A stretch of 58,991 bases of DNA from Betaproteobacteria bacterium (GCA_018970865.1 JAGWVN010000010.1:1-58991); one strand, 5' to 3'. Shown: positions 17,121 to 26,304, counted from the first letter of the stretch. A program made the numbers and translations. Notes: generated from the sequence alone by a model not told the origin.

Positions 17121-18350
17121 TCAGGCCGGCGGCGCCGGACGGCGCGCCAGCGCGAAGAGCAGCGAACCCGCGCCGGCCAGCAAGGCCAGCACCGTGAAGC
17201 CGGCGCGGTAGTTGCCGGTGGCGTCGCCCAGGATGCCGGCCACCATCGGGCCGCCGATCTGGCCGATGGCGATGATCACCGAGGACAGGCCCAGGATCAT
17301 GCCGATCGAGCGGCGCCCGAAGTAGTCGGCGCGGATGGCCTGCATGAAGGGCCCGCGCACGCCCCAGGCCAGGCCGTGCAGCACCGCGAAGGCGGTGAGC
17401 ATCACCGGCCCGGTGGCGAAGGTGAGCATCAGCAGGCCGGCGGCGTGCATGAGCATGCAGGCCGCGCATATCCAGCGCTTGCTGTAGCGATCGCCCACCG
17501 CGCCGCCGATCAGCACGCCGGCCACCTGGCAGGCGGTCATCACCATGATCACCATGGCGGCCTGCGACACGCTGTAGCCGAGTGACTGCCGCATGTGGTT
17601 GATGGCGTGCACATTCACCGCGGTGACCACGAACAGCGCGAAACCATGGCCCAGCGAGAGCAGCCAGAACGCGCTGGTGCGCAGCGCCTCGCGGGCGGTG
17701 AACTCGCGCTGCGGCGAGCCCTGGTCGGTGCCGGCGGTCTCGCCGGGCGCGGGCGGGGGCAGGCCGTCGAGGGTCTCGCCGATGTCGGAGGGCCGGCGCT
17801 TGAACAGCCGTGCCATCGGCCAGCCCAGCGCGATCATCAGCACCCCCGACCCGAAGGCGGTGGCCCGCCAGCCGAAGTGCTGCATGCACCAGGCCACCAG
17901 AGGCACGAGGATGCCGCCCAGGGCCAGCCCCAGGCCCGAGATGGACAGCGCCCGTGCGCGCTTGCGCTCGAACCAGTGGATGAGCGCGATGTTCAGCGGG
18001 AAGTAGCCCGAGAGACTGGAGCCCAGCGCGATCACCAGCACCGCGGCATACAGGCCGGCCAGCGAATCGATCTGGCTGAAGAGCATCAGCCCAACGCCGA
18101 AGGTGATGATGCCGGCCCGGATCATGTTTTGCGGGCCGAACCTGTCGATCAGCCAGCCCATGGCCGGCCCGATGATCGCGGTCTCGGCCGACTGCATGGC
18201 TGACGCGGCCGACAGCGAGGTCTTGCTCCAGCCCTTCTGCTCGATCAGCAGCGAGAAGTAGGCCCCGAAGGACTGATGCAGCAGCGCCGCGTGCAGCATC
18301 TGGATGCCGGCGCTGGCGCCGGCCATTTTCCAGCCGTGGAAGATCTTCAT
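17121..18350 (-). CDS. MFS transporter (oxalate/monocarboxylate-type)
   Basis: Major facilitator permease of 409 residues from ATG 18350 with about twelve hydrophobic helices. The N-terminus FHGWKMAGASAGIQMLHAA and the loop FGPQNMIRAGII are characteristic of the subfamily of Burkholderiales MFS carriers for small carboxylic acids; the substrate is unproven. A central hydrophilic linker (residues about 190-225) separates the two halves. It is divergent from the flavin monooxygenase gene across a 227-base region with no clear promoter boxes apart from a GGCTAGACT string near 18503 on the plus strand. Confidence 0.85.
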   Translation of the reverse strand: MKIFHGWKMAGASAGIQMLHAALLHQSFGAYFSLLIEQKGWSKTSLSAASAMQSAETAIIGPAMGWLIDRFGPQNMIRAGIITFGVGLMLFSQIDSLAGLYAAVLVIALGSSLSGYFPLNIALIHWFERKRARALSISGLGLALGGILVPLVAWCMQHFGWRATAFGSGVLMIALGWPMARLFKRRPSDIGETLDGLPPPAPGETAGTDQGSPQREFTAREALRTSAFWLLSLGHGFALFVVTAVNVHAINHMRQSLGYSVSQAAMVIMVMTACQVAGVLIGGAVGDRYSKRWICAACMLMHAAGLLMLTFATGPVMLTAFAVLHGLAWGVRGPFMQAIRADYFGRRSIGMILGLSSVIIAIGQIGGPMVAGILGDATGNYRAGFTVLALLAGAGSLLFALARRPAPPA

Positions 18351-18577
18351 CGGGGGGTGGCGGTGCGGCGGTGCGGCGGGGGTGGTGCGCGGGGCGTGAA
18401 GCGCCCCGTGGGCGCGGCAGACGCAGTGTACCGGCCCCGCAGCCGACCTCGCCGATTGGTTCGATCGGTGAAACCTGAGGGCCAGCAGCGGCGATCGGAA
18501 GGCTAGACTGACGGCCTTGCCCCGGTCGGGCCCCGCCGCGCGCGGCGCCGGCCGATCCGATCGCCCCGGAGAGCCCG

Positions 18578-20356
18578 ATGGACCGCATCGTCCCTGCCGA
18601 GACCCCCGTCGCCGCCGCCCTGACGGACTGGCTCGCGGCCTGCAACCAGGCCCTCGCCCGCGGGGATGCCGCCGCGGTGGCGGCACTCTTCGAGTCCGAG
18701 GGCCATCTGCGCGATCTGGTCGCCCTGGGCTGGCAGGTGCGCACCGTGAGCGGCCGCGACGCGGTGGCCGCGCTGCTGCGCGAGAGCCTGCCCGCGGCGG
18801 GCCTGCGCGGCCTGCGGGTGGCGGCCGGGCGCACTCCGCCGCGCCGCGTGCACCGCGCCGGTCGCGATGTGCTCGAGGCGATGGTCGACTTCGACACGGC
18901 CCACGGCAGCGGCGCTGGCGTGCTGCGCCTGGTCGACGACCCCGAGGGCCCGGGCGGCCTGCGCGCCTGGATCGTGCTGCTCAGCCTGCGTTCGCTGCGC
19001 GGCCACGAGGAGGCGAGCAATGCCTGCGGCTCGCAGGGCCGCGATCACTACCTGCGCGATTTCGGGGGCGAGAACTGGGAGGACAAGCGCCGGCGCGCGG
19101 CCCGCTTCGAGGACCATGATCCGGCGGTGCTGGTGGTGGGCGCGGGCCAGGCCGGCTTGTCGATCGCGGCCCGCCTGGGCCAGCTCGGCGTGGACACGCT
19201 GGTGGTCGACCGCGAGGCCCGGGTGGGCGACAACTGGCGCCAGCGCTACCACGCGCTCACCCTGCACAACGAGGTGCATGTCAACCATCTGCCCTACATG
19301 CCCTTCCCCACCACCTGGCCGGTGTTCATCCCCAAGGACAAGCTCGCCAACTGGTTCGAGTCGTATGTGGACAGCCTCGACCTGCGGGTGTGGACCGGCA
19401 CCGAGCTGGTCAGCGGCCACCATGACGCGCAGGCCGGTCACTGGACGCTGACCGTGCGCCGCGCCGACGGCTCGCAGCGCGAGATGCGCCCTCGCCATGT
19501 GATCTTCGCCACCGGCGTGAGCGCCATCCCGGTGATGCCCGATCAGCCCGGGCTGGCCAGCTTTGCCGGCACGGTGATGCACTCCGGCCGATACACCAGC
19601 GGCGCGGCCTGGAAGGGCCGGCCGGCGCTGGTGCTGGGCACCGGCAACAGCGGCCATGATGTCGCCCAGGACCTGCATGCCGCCGGCGCGCAGGTCACGC
19701 TCATCCAGCGCAGCCCCACCTACGTGGTGAGCATCCAGGAGGCGCAGCGGGTGTATGCGCTCTACGCCGAGGGCATGCCCACCGATGACTGCGACCTGCT
19801 CGCCACCGCCATGCCCTACCCGGTGCTGCGGCATGCCTACCAGCTCTCCACGGCGGTCTCGCGCGAGGCCGACCGCGCGCTGCTGCAGGGGCTGGCCGCG
19901 CGCGGCTTTCGCCTCACCGAGGGCGAGGACCGCACCGGCTTCCAGATGATGTACCTGCGCCGTGGCGGCGGGTACTACTTCAATGTCGGCTGCTCCGATC
20001 TGATCGCCCAGGGCCGGGTCGGCCTGGTGCAGCATGAGGACATCGAGCGCTTCGTCCCGGAAGGTGTGCGCCTCAGGGATGGCCGCGTGCTGCCCGCGGA
20101 GCTGCTGGTGATGGCCACCGGCTATCACAACCAGCAGGAGGTGGTGCGCCGCAGCCTGGGCGATGCCGTGGCCGATCGCATCGGCCGGGTCTGGGGCGTG
20201 GACACCGACGGCGAGCTGCGCAACCTCTGGCGGCCCACGCCGCAGCCCGGCCTGTGGTTCATCGCCGGCAGCCTTGCCCAGTGCCGCATCTATTCCCGCT
20301 TCCTCGCCCTGCAGATCAAGGCGCGCGAGGAGGGCCTCGCTCCCTACGCCAGCTGA
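18578..20356 (+). CDS. FAD/NAD(P)H monooxygenase with N-terminal NTF2-like domain
   Basis: 592-residue flavin-containing monooxygenase. Residues 1 to about 170 form a SnoaL/NTF2-like domain, followed by the linker NWEDKRRRAARFEDHDP and the FAD Rossmann motif GAGQAG near residue 190. The YHALTLHNEVHVNHLPY segment and the second nucleotide site GTGNSGHDVAQDL near 355 are typical of class B monooxygenases, which insert oxygen into ketones, amines or sulfides. An FAH-fold hydrolase gene (now broken) follows 20 bases downstream, suggesting a short catabolic route. The closest described architecture is the large group of YUC-like bacterial proteins of unknown substrate. Confidence 0.88.
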   Translation: MDRIVPAETPVAAALTDWLAACNQALARGDAAAVAALFESEGHLRDLVALGWQVRTVSGRDAVAALLRESLPAAGLRGLRVAAGRTPPRRVHRAGRDVLEAMVDFDTAHGSGAGVLRLVDDPEGPGGLRAWIVLLSLRSLRGHEEASNACGSQGRDHYLRDFGGENWEDKRRRAARFEDHDPAVLVVGAGQAGLSIAARLGQLGVDTLVVDREARVGDNWRQRYHALTLHNEVHVNHLPYMPFPTTWPVFIPKDKLANWFESYVDSLDLRVWTGTELVSGHHDAQAGHWTLTVRRADGSQREMRPRHVIFATGVSAIPVMPDQPGLASFAGTVMHSGRYTSGAAWKGRPALVLGTGNSGHDVAQDLHAAGAQVTLIQRSPTYVVSIQEAQRVYALYAEGMPTDDCDLLATAMPYPVLRHAYQLSTAVSREADRALLQGLAARGFRLTEGEDRTGFQMMYLRRGGGYYFNVGCSDLIAQGRVGLVQHEDIERFVPEGVRLRDGRVLPAELLVMATGYHNQQEVVRRSLGDAVADRIGRVWGVDTDGELRNLWRPTPQPGLWFIAGSLAQCRIYSRFLALQIKAREEGLAPYAS

Positions 20357-20376
20357 TTTCGCCCAAGGACCTCCCC

Positions 20377-21160
20377 ATGGAAAGACGCTCGATGATCGGC
20401 ACCGCGGCCGCGATGGCCACCGGTGCCCTTGCCGGCTGCGCCCTGCCTGGCACCGCCTCGCAGTCGCCCCGCATGCCCTTTGCGGTGCCGGTCACCACCG
20501 TCCCGATCGCCGGCACCGACATGGTGTTCCCGGTGCGGCGCATCTACTGCATCGGTCGAAACTACGCCGCCCATGCCCGCGAGATGGGCTCGGACCCCAC
20601 CCGCGAACCGCCCTTCTTCTTCCAGAAGCCCACCGACGCCATCCAGTTCGTGGCCCCGGGCACGCTGGCCGACCATCCCTATCCGCCGCTCACCCGCAAC
20701 TACCACTACGAGGTCGAGCTGGTGGCGGCGCTGCACAAGGGCGGACGCGATGTGCCGATCGCGCGCGCTCGAACTGGTCCATGCCTATGCGCTGGGCCTG
20801 GACATGACCCGGCGCGACCTGCAGCGCTTCATGGGCGACCAGAAGAAGCCCTGGGAGATCGGCAAGAGCTTCGACCGCTCCGCGCCGATCGGCCCCCTGC
20901 ACCTGGCCGCGCGCACCGGCCACTTCACCCAGGGTGCGATCTGGCTGAAGGTGAACGGGCAGACGAAGCAGAACGCCAATCTCAACCAGATGATCTGGAG
21001 CGTGGCCGAGCAGATCAGCAAGCTCTCGGAGGCCTTCGAGCTGATGCCCGGCGACATCATCTATTCCGGCACGCCGGAGAATGTCGGGCCGGTGGTCAAG
21101 GGCGACCGTATTGATTGCCACATCGACGGCCTGCCCGATCTCAGCGTGCGCATCACCTGA
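20377..21160 (+). pseudogene. Frameshifted FAA-hydrolase family protein with export signal
   Basis: Fumarylacetoacetate-hydrolase-fold protein split by a frameshift. ATG 20377 opens residues reading RRIYCIGRNYAAHAREMG and NYHYEVELVAALHKGGRDVPIAR; the remainder (ALELVHAYALGLDMTRRDLQ to the stop at 21160) continues in the frame two positions over. The break lies in the GC tract GCGCGCG at about 20760-20768. Adding back one GC pair restores DVPIARALELVHAY and a 261-residue protein, so loss of one dinucleotide by slippage, or a sequencing error, explains it. The metal-binding E-x-E is in YEVELV. Unusually, residues 1-25 resemble a lipoprotein or Tat signal with ERRSMIGT and lipobox LAGC (Cys 21). 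Probably co-transcribed with the monooxygenase. Confidence 0.85.
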
Positions 21161-21299
21161 GCCGGGGAGCGGACCGCGCGCGGCGCGCCGGCCGGATCGG
21201 TGGCCGCCCGCGCCGGTATCATTGCCCGGCTGCATCGCGCCCTCGGGCGCCCCACCTGTCGAGCCCCGCCCGCGTCCTGCCCACCCTGCGAGCCCGCCC

Positions 21300-22127
21300 A
21301 TGATCCGCACCCCCGCCGGCTTCAACCCCGCGCTGAACCTCGAGCTGCACGATGACGCCATCGCCCATGTGTTCGTGCGCGATGCCATGGTGCTGTTCAG
21401 CGACTCGCCGGGCGCGCTGCCCTGGCGCTTCTACCGCGGCGAGGGCCTGCGCGCCGCCCGCTTCCACGGCATTGGCGAGCATGAAGGCCGCCAGCATGTG
21501 GCGGTGGCGCTCGATGACGACATCTCGCCGCGCTCGCTGCCGCCCGGCCTGAAGGCGTCCAATCTGCGCAGCTGGTTCGGCGTGATCGATGACGCCACCC
21601 TGGCCATCGCCATGCGCGCGGTGCAGGTGCTGGAGTGGGACCGCACCCACCGCTTCTGCGGCGCCTGCGGCACCCGCACCGAGCAGGCCGACAACGAGCG
21701 CGCCAAGCGCTGCCCGGCCTGCAACCTCACGGTGTATCCGCGCATCTCGCCGGCCATGATGGTGCTGGTCACCCGCGGCCGCGAGCTGCTGCTGGGCCGC
21801 GGCGTCAACTTCCCGCCCGGCCGCTACAGCGCGCTGGCCGGTTTCCTGGAGGCCGGCGAGACCATCGAGGAGGCGGTGATCCGCGAGGTGCGCGAGGAGG
21901 TCAATGTCGAGGTGACCAACCTGCGCTACTTCGGCAGCCAGAGCTGGCCCTTCCCCAACTCGCTGATGATCGCCTTCCAGGCCGAGTACGCCGGCGGCGA
22001 GATGCGCCACGACCCGGCCGAGCTTGCCGATGCGCAGTGGTTCACGCCCGAGAACCTGCCGCAGCTGCCGCCGCCGCTGAGCATCGCCCGCGCCCTGCTC
22101 GACGCCACGCTGGCCGAGCTGCGCTGA
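21300..22127 (+). CDS. nudC: NAD(H) pyrophosphatase NudC
   Basis: 275-residue Nudix hydrolase of the NudC type, which cleaves NADH to NMNH and AMP and removes NAD caps from RNA. A four-Cys zinc site (CGAC ... CPAC) sits near residues 119-142. The Nudix box GFLEAGETIEEAVIREVREE starts near residue 180, and the family-specific SQPWPFPxS motif appears as SQSWPFPNS near 218. ATG 21300 fits the family start and the following RTPAGFNPALN. TATCAT at 21217-21222 may be a -10 box. The gene stands alone, followed by a convergent tctC. Confidence 0.93.
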   Translation: MIRTPAGFNPALNLELHDDAIAHVFVRDAMVLFSDSPGALPWRFYRGEGLRAARFHGIGEHEGRQHVAVALDDDISPRSLPPGLKASNLRSWFGVIDDATLAIAMRAVQVLEWDRTHRFCGACGTRTEQADNERAKRCPACNLTVYPRISPAMMVLVTRGRELLLGRGVNFPPGRYSALAGFLEAGETIEEAVIREVREEVNVEVTNLRYFGSQSWPFPNSLMIAFQAEYAGGEMRHDPAELADAQWFTPENLPQLPPPLSIARALLDATLAELR

Positions 22128-22134
22128 GCGGCGC

Positions 22135-23106
22135 TCACTCCGGCTTGATGTTGCGCTCGCGGATCAGCTTCACCCAGCGGGTTTCCTCACGGGCCATGAA
22201 CTCGCGGAATTCCGCGGGTGTGGAGGCGCGGATCTCCACCCCCTGTGGCTTGAACTGCTCGATCACCTCGGGGTCGAGGGCCACCTTCGCGATCGCCTTC
22301 TGAAGCCTGTCGATGATCGGCCGGGGCGTACCCGCGGGCACGACCATGCCCTGCCAGAAGGTCACCACGAAATCACGCTTGCCGGTGGCTTCGGCCATCG
22401 TCGGGATGTCCGGGAAGGCCGGCGAGCGCGCACCGCTGGTGATGGCGATGGCCCGGGTCTTGCCGCTGGCCAGGAAAGGCCGGGCCTCGAGCGCCGCCGA
22501 GAACATCATCTGCGCCTGACCACCGGCCACATCCTGGCCAGCCTGCGCGCCACCCTTGTAGGGCACATGGGTCAGGTCGATGCCGGTCTCCTGCTTGAGC
22601 ATCTCGGCGATCAGATGGTTGGTGGCGCCGATGCCCGAGCTGGCGATGTTGAACTTCCCGGGATTGGCCTTCACATGGGCGATCAGTTCGGCCATGGTGC
22701 GGGCTGGAAACGCCGCGTTCACATGCAGGATGAACGGCGTGAACGACATCAGCGAGACCAGCTCGAAGCTGCGGTTCGGGTCGTACTGCACCTGGCCGGT
22801 GAGGGTGGGATTGATGACCAGCGAGGTGCCGGCCGCGTAGAGGGTGTAGCCGTCGGGAGCCGCGCGGGCCACATGGTTGGAGGCCACGGTGGTGGCCGCG
22901 CCGGCGCGATTGTCGATGAGCACCGGCTTGCCCAGCTCGAGGGCCAGCTTGTTCGCATAGCCCCGGGCCACGGCGTCGTTCACGCCGCCGGGCGGATAGG
23001 GCACGACCAGGGTGATGGGCTTCTGCGGCCAGTCGGTCTGCGCCGCGGCCGGCAATACGGTGGTGAGCGCCGTGGCGACCAGCGCCAGGCAGGTGAACCG
23101 TCTCAT
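22135..23106 (-). CDS. tctC: Bug/TctC-family periplasmic solute receptor
   Basis: 323-residue periplasmic receptor from ATG 23106, which has a strong AAGGAG eight bases upstream. A Sec signal peptide (RRFTCLALVATALTTVLPAAAQ) ends near residue 23 and is followed by the family signature WPQKPITLVVPYPPGGVNDAVAR and VLIDNRAGAATTVASNHVA. No tctAB lies nearby, so this is an orphan receptor that must borrow a distant permease, as is common for Bug proteins in Burkholderiales. The substrate is unknown. Confidence 0.93.
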   Translation of the reverse strand: MRRFTCLALVATALTTVLPAAAQTDWPQKPITLVVPYPPGGVNDAVARGYANKLALELGKPVLIDNRAGAATTVASNHVARAAPDGYTLYAAGTSLVINPTLTGQVQYDPNRSFELVSLMSFTPFILHVNAAFPARTMAELIAHVKANPGKFNIASSGIGATNHLIAEMLKQETGIDLTHVPYKGGAQAGQDVAGGQAQMMFSAALEARPFLASGKTRAIAITSGARSPAFPDIPTMAEATGKRDFVVTFWQGMVVPAGTPRPIIDRLQKAIAKVALDPEVIEQFKPQGVEIRASTPAEFREFMAREETRWVKLIRERNIKPE

Positions 23107-23177
23107 GGGCGTCTCCTTCGGGTTTGCGCTTTTGTGGTCGAGTCTAGCTGGAGGCCTGGGGGGCCGATCATCCGGAT

Positions 23178-24035
23178 TCAGCCGGTCGACATCGGCAGGC
23201 TGGCGTCGGCGGCCCACTCCTGCAGCGAGTTGTCGTACACCTGCACCGCCTCATGCCCGAGCAAGGCGGTGAGCGCGAAGGCGTCGCCGGTGGCGGCGAT
23301 GCCGCCGCCGCAGTAGGCGATCACCAGCTGTTGCCGGTCGATGCCGCGCGCCGCGAAGACCTCGCGCAGCGCCGCGGGCGGAAGGTAGCGCCCCCGTTCG
23401 TCGAAGAGCGCGGCCGCCGGCAGATTGATGCTGCCGGTGATGTGGCCGGGCCGGCCGTAGTGCAGGGCGGCGGTGCCGTCGTGCTGCTCGGGGCGCAGGC
23501 AGTTGACCACCACCGCGCTGCCCCGGTCGAGCGCGGCCTGCACGCCGTGCCGGTCGGTGAACACCGGCCTTGGCCGCGGCGTGAGGCGGGCGGCGGGCGG
23601 GTGGCGCACCGGCTCGCGCGACAGCGGCCGGCCCTCGTCCACCCAGGCCCGCTGGCCGCCGTCGAGCACCGCGGCGCGGTCCATGCCGATGGCGCGCAGC
23701 AGCCACCACACCCGGGTGGCCCACCAGGCATCGCTGGCCGAGTAGAGCACCACCTCGGTGTCGTCGCCCACGCCCAGCGCCTGGAAGCGACGCGCCAGAT
23801 CGTCGGGCGCCGGCGCGGTGAAGCGCAGGCCGTTGGCCGGGTCGGAGAGATCGGCCTGCAGGTCGATCAGCGCGGCCCCCGGCAGGTGGCCTTCCTCGTA
23901 GCCGCGCTGGCCGGTCTCCACCCGCAGCCGGTGGGTGCCGGGCTGCGGGTGCAGGAAGGTGGTGCAGTCGAACAGCCGCAGCGTGGGCGAGCCGAGGCGG
24001 GCGGCGAGGTCGGCAGGGGTGATCAGGGCAGGCAT
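23178..24035 (-). CDS. sseA: Rhodanese-like sulfurtransferase
   Basis: 285-residue sulfurtransferase with two rhodanese domains (about residues 1-140 and 155-280). The second carries the active-site loop CGGGIAAT with the persulfide Cys near residue 242; CGxGxxA resembles 3-mercaptopyruvate sulfurtransferase (CGSGVTA) more than thiosulfate sulfurtransferase (CRKGVT). Family blocks EEGHLPGAALIDLQADLSD, LYSASDAWWATRVWWLLRAIG and HITGSINLPA are visible. It lies upstream of, and in the same direction as, the orphan tctC, but the 71-base gap with its own ribosome-binding site makes co-transcription uncertain. Confidence 0.88.
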   Translation of the reverse strand: MPALITPADLAARLGSPTLRLFDCTTFLHPQPGTHRLRVETGQRGYEEGHLPGAALIDLQADLSDPANGLRFTAPAPDDLARRFQALGVGDDTEVVLYSASDAWWATRVWWLLRAIGMDRAAVLDGGQRAWVDEGRPLSREPVRHPPAARLTPRPRPVFTDRHGVQAALDRGSAVVVNCLRPEQHDGTAALHYGRPGHITGSINLPAAALFDERGRYLPPAALREVFAARGIDRQQLVIAYCGGGIAATGDAFALTALLGHEAVQVYDNSLQEWAADASLPMSTG

Positions 24036-24139
24036 GGGCGTGGCTCAGGGAGGAGGCAGCCGTCACAGTAGCGGGTTTCGGCGGCACGGGCCGCCGGCCG
24101 CGCGGGCGGCGGGGTTCCACCGGCAGGGCCTGATGTCGG

Positions 24140-24151
24140 GCAGGTAGGATC
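24140..24151 (+). promoter_or_regulatory. Putative -10 element GCAGGTAGGATC
   Basis: Second copy of the twelve-base string seen at 6928-6939; TAGGAT ends 28 bases before the GST start, a sensible distance for a -10 box. The -35 side is weak. Confidence 0.3.
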
Positions 24152-24178
24152 GGGGTTCCGATCGTTGCGGGGTGCCCC

Positions 24179-24895
24179 ATGCGCGAGCTCTTCATCACCA
24201 ACAAGAACTACTCGTCCTGGTCGCTGCGGCCCTGGCTGCTGATGACCGAACTCGGCATCGACTTCCAGGAGCGCCTGGTGCCCTTCGGCGCCCATCAGGG
24301 CCCGGAAGGCTTCGCGCGCTTCTCGCCCACCGGCCGCGTGCCGGTGCTGCGCGAGGACGGCCTCACCATCTGGGACTCGCTGGCCATCGTCGACCATCTG
24401 GCCGAGGCGCGGCCCGATGTCTGGCCGGCCGACCGGGCGGCCCGGGCCTGGGCGCGCAGCGCCACCGCCGAGATGCATGCCGGGTTTGCGCGGGTCCGCG
24501 ATGTCTGCAGCATGAACTGCGGCATCCGGGTGGCGCTGCATCCGCAGGATGCCGCCTTTGACGCCGAGTGGGCGCGGATCGACGCGCTCTGGTGCGAGGG
24601 CCCGCGCCGCTTCGGCGGGCCCTTCCTGGCCGGTGACCGTTTCAGCGCGGTGGATGCCTTCTACGCGCCGGTGGCCTTCCGGGTGCAGACCTATTCGCCG
24701 CCGCTGTCGGCCGCGGCGATGGCCTATGCCCGGACCCTGCTCGCCCTGCCCGGCATGCAGGCCTGGTATGCCGCAGCACTGGCCGAGACCGTGCGCGACG
24801 AGCCGCACGAGGCCGAGGCCCGCGCGGCGGGCCGCTGGCTGCACGACCTGCGGGCTCAGCCGGCCGCGTCGAACAGCGCCATGGGCGGGCGGTAG
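24179..24895 (+). CDS. Glutathione S-transferase family protein
   Basis: GST-fold protein of 238 residues. The thioredoxin-like domain begins ELFITNKNYSSWSLRPWLLM, with a Ser-Ser-Trp-Ser contact for the glutathione thiol typical of bacterial GSTs of the YfcF/zeta-like group, and contains FSPTGRVPVLREDG and DSLAIVDHL. The helical domain has FLAGDRFSAVDAFYAPVAFR. The last 13 codons overlap, on the opposite strand, a decayed dehydrogenase fragment, so the natural C-terminus may have been extended when the neighbouring gene was truncated. Confidence 0.9.
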   Translation: MRELFITNKNYSSWSLRPWLLMTELGIDFQERLVPFGAHQGPEGFARFSPTGRVPVLREDGLTIWDSLAIVDHLAEARPDVWPADRAARAWARSATAEMHAGFARVRDVCSMNCGIRVALHPQDAAFDAEWARIDALWCEGPRRFGGPFLAGDRFSAVDAFYAPVAFRVQTYSPPLSAAAMAYARTLLALPGMQAWYAAALAETVRDEPHEAEARAAGRWLHDLRAQPAASNSAMGGR

Positions 24896-25005
24896 AGTCC
24901 GCCAGCGAGGAGGAAGCGGCCGTCCTCCTTGCGGCGCAGCGCCGCGCCCACGCCCTGCCCGGGGCGCGCGCGGGTGGCGAGGTGCCGGGCGTCGCTCTCG
25001 TTCAT
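24856..25005 (-). pseudogene. N-terminal remnant of a molybdopterin hydroxylase large subunit
   Basis: A 49-codon frame starting at ATG 25005, which overlaps the stop of the amidohydrolase gene as ATGA. It reads GQGVGAALRRKEDGRFLLAGG near residues 17-37, the conserved opening of xanthine dehydrogenase / aldehyde oxidoreductase / CoxL-type molybdenum subunits, which are normally 750 residues or more. The frame stops at 24856 inside the end of the opposite-strand GST gene and nothing of the rest is present. I infer that a deletion removed the remainder. The hydroxylase once formed an operon with the amidohydrolase and GntR gene. It may still be translated as a short peptide. Confidence 0.6.
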
Positions 25006-26291
25006 GCCGCCTCGCTCACCGGCAGGATCGGGGCGTCGGCGTCGAAGCGCACGCCCTCGCGCAGGCAGAAGTCGGGTCGCAGCAGGCGCTCGGCGGTGAG
25101 GCGCGTGTCCTCGTTGTCGCGCAGCGCGAAGCGGCCGCGCTCGTCGTGCAGCACGCTGACATCGGCCGGGCAGCCCGGGGCGAGCGTGCCGAGCTCGGCC
25201 GGCAGCCCGAAGATGTCGACCACATTGCTGGTCACCATCCGCACCACCTGGCTGATCGGCAGGCCCAGCGCCAGCATCGCGGTCATCGCCGAGGTCAGCG
25301 AGAAGCGGGTCTGGCCGAAGAACATGTGCTCGGTGTCGCTGTGCTGCTCGGGCGTGCCCGCTGGCGCCGGCACATGGGTGTTGTAGCCGTGCATGTCGGC
25401 GCCCAGGGTGTCGGGCACGATGCCGGCGTCGAGCGCGATGCGGGCCATGCGGTAGCTGAAGTGCGAGCCATGGCCGACATCCACCTTCAGGCCGCGGGCG
25501 AGCGCTTCGCGCACGATCGCGTGGACCTTGCCGCTGCGGTCGACGAAGCCGCCGGGATGGCGGGTGAACGGATGGGCCAGGATGTCGCCGGCCTTCAGCA
25601 GCGGCACCACCTCGGCGAGAATCTGGTCGGGGTCGACGCCGTTGGTGCCCTCCGCAGGCAGCGGCCAGAGCTGGCCGAAGTGGATGTAGAGCGGCTTGTC
25701 GGCGCGCCTTGCGATCTCCGCGGCCTGCTGCATCACGGCGATGCCCCAGCGCGCGAAGCCGCCGAGTTCGGCATGCGCCTTGAAGCCCTTGACGATGTCG
25801 GCGTTGGCCTGCGCCGCGCGCACCGTGGCCTCGACATCGACGCAGTCGGGCTTGTAGAGCGCGGGGTAGTAGTGGCCCTCGAGGCCGCCCACCAGATAGG
25901 CCGACAGGTAGGCGAACACCCGCGTCTGCTTGGCCTTGACCACATGCTCGCGGAAGGCCGGCAGGGTCATGCACGAGGGCCCGCCCTGGTCGATCAGGGT
26001 GGTCACCCCGGAGCGCACGCCGCACAGGTCGGCTTCGAGGCCGAAGCGGCCGGTCACATACTGGAAGACATGGGCGTGGGTGTCGATCATCCCGGGGATG
26101 ACCAGCCGGCCGCGCACATCGATGCGCTGGCGCGCCTGGGCTGCCGCGCCGGGGGCGAGCACGGCCGCCACCCGGCCATCGCGGATCGCGAGGTCATGCG
26201 GGCCGTCGAGGCCCTGGCGGGGATCGATCAGATGGCCGCCGGTGAGCAGCAGATCGAAGGGTCGGGGGTCGAAGGCGATGGGCTGCGCCAT
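25002..26291 (-). CDS. Amidohydrolase family protein (dihydroorotase-like/deacetylase-like)
   Basis: 429-residue metal-dependent hydrolase with a TIM-barrel amidohydrolase fold. Binuclear metal ligands are visible: HxH in DTHAHVFQY near residue 67, the bridging Lys in IVKGFKAHAELGG near 160, His in YIHFGQ and LAHPFTRH, and Asp in LGADMHGYN near 305. The family blocks start with LLLTGGHLIDPRQGLDGPHD. ATG 26291 is used, 13 bases after the GntR gene. The substrate is likely a cyclic or linear amide; the broken hydroxylase downstream suggests a lost heterocycle-oxidation route. Confidence 0.88.
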   Translation of the reverse strand: MAQPIAFDPRPFDLLLTGGHLIDPRQGLDGPHDLAIRDGRVAAVLAPGAAAQARQRIDVRGRLVIPGMIDTHAHVFQYVTGRFGLEADLCGVRSGVTTLIDQGGPSCMTLPAFREHVVKAKQTRVFAYLSAYLVGGLEGHYYPALYKPDCVDVEATVRAAQANADIVKGFKAHAELGGFARWGIAVMQQAAEIARRADKPLYIHFGQLWPLPAEGTNGVDPDQILAEVVPLLKAGDILAHPFTRHPGGFVDRSGKVHAIVREALARGLKVDVGHGSHFSYRMARIALDAGIVPDTLGADMHGYNTHVPAPAGTPEQHSDTEHMFFGQTRFSLTSAMTAMLALGLPISQVVRMVTSNVVDIFGLPAELGTLAPGCPADVSVLHDERGRFALRDNEDTRLTAERLLRPDFCLREGVRFDADAPILPVSEAA

Positions 26292-26304
26292 GGCGGTGCC
26301 TTTC

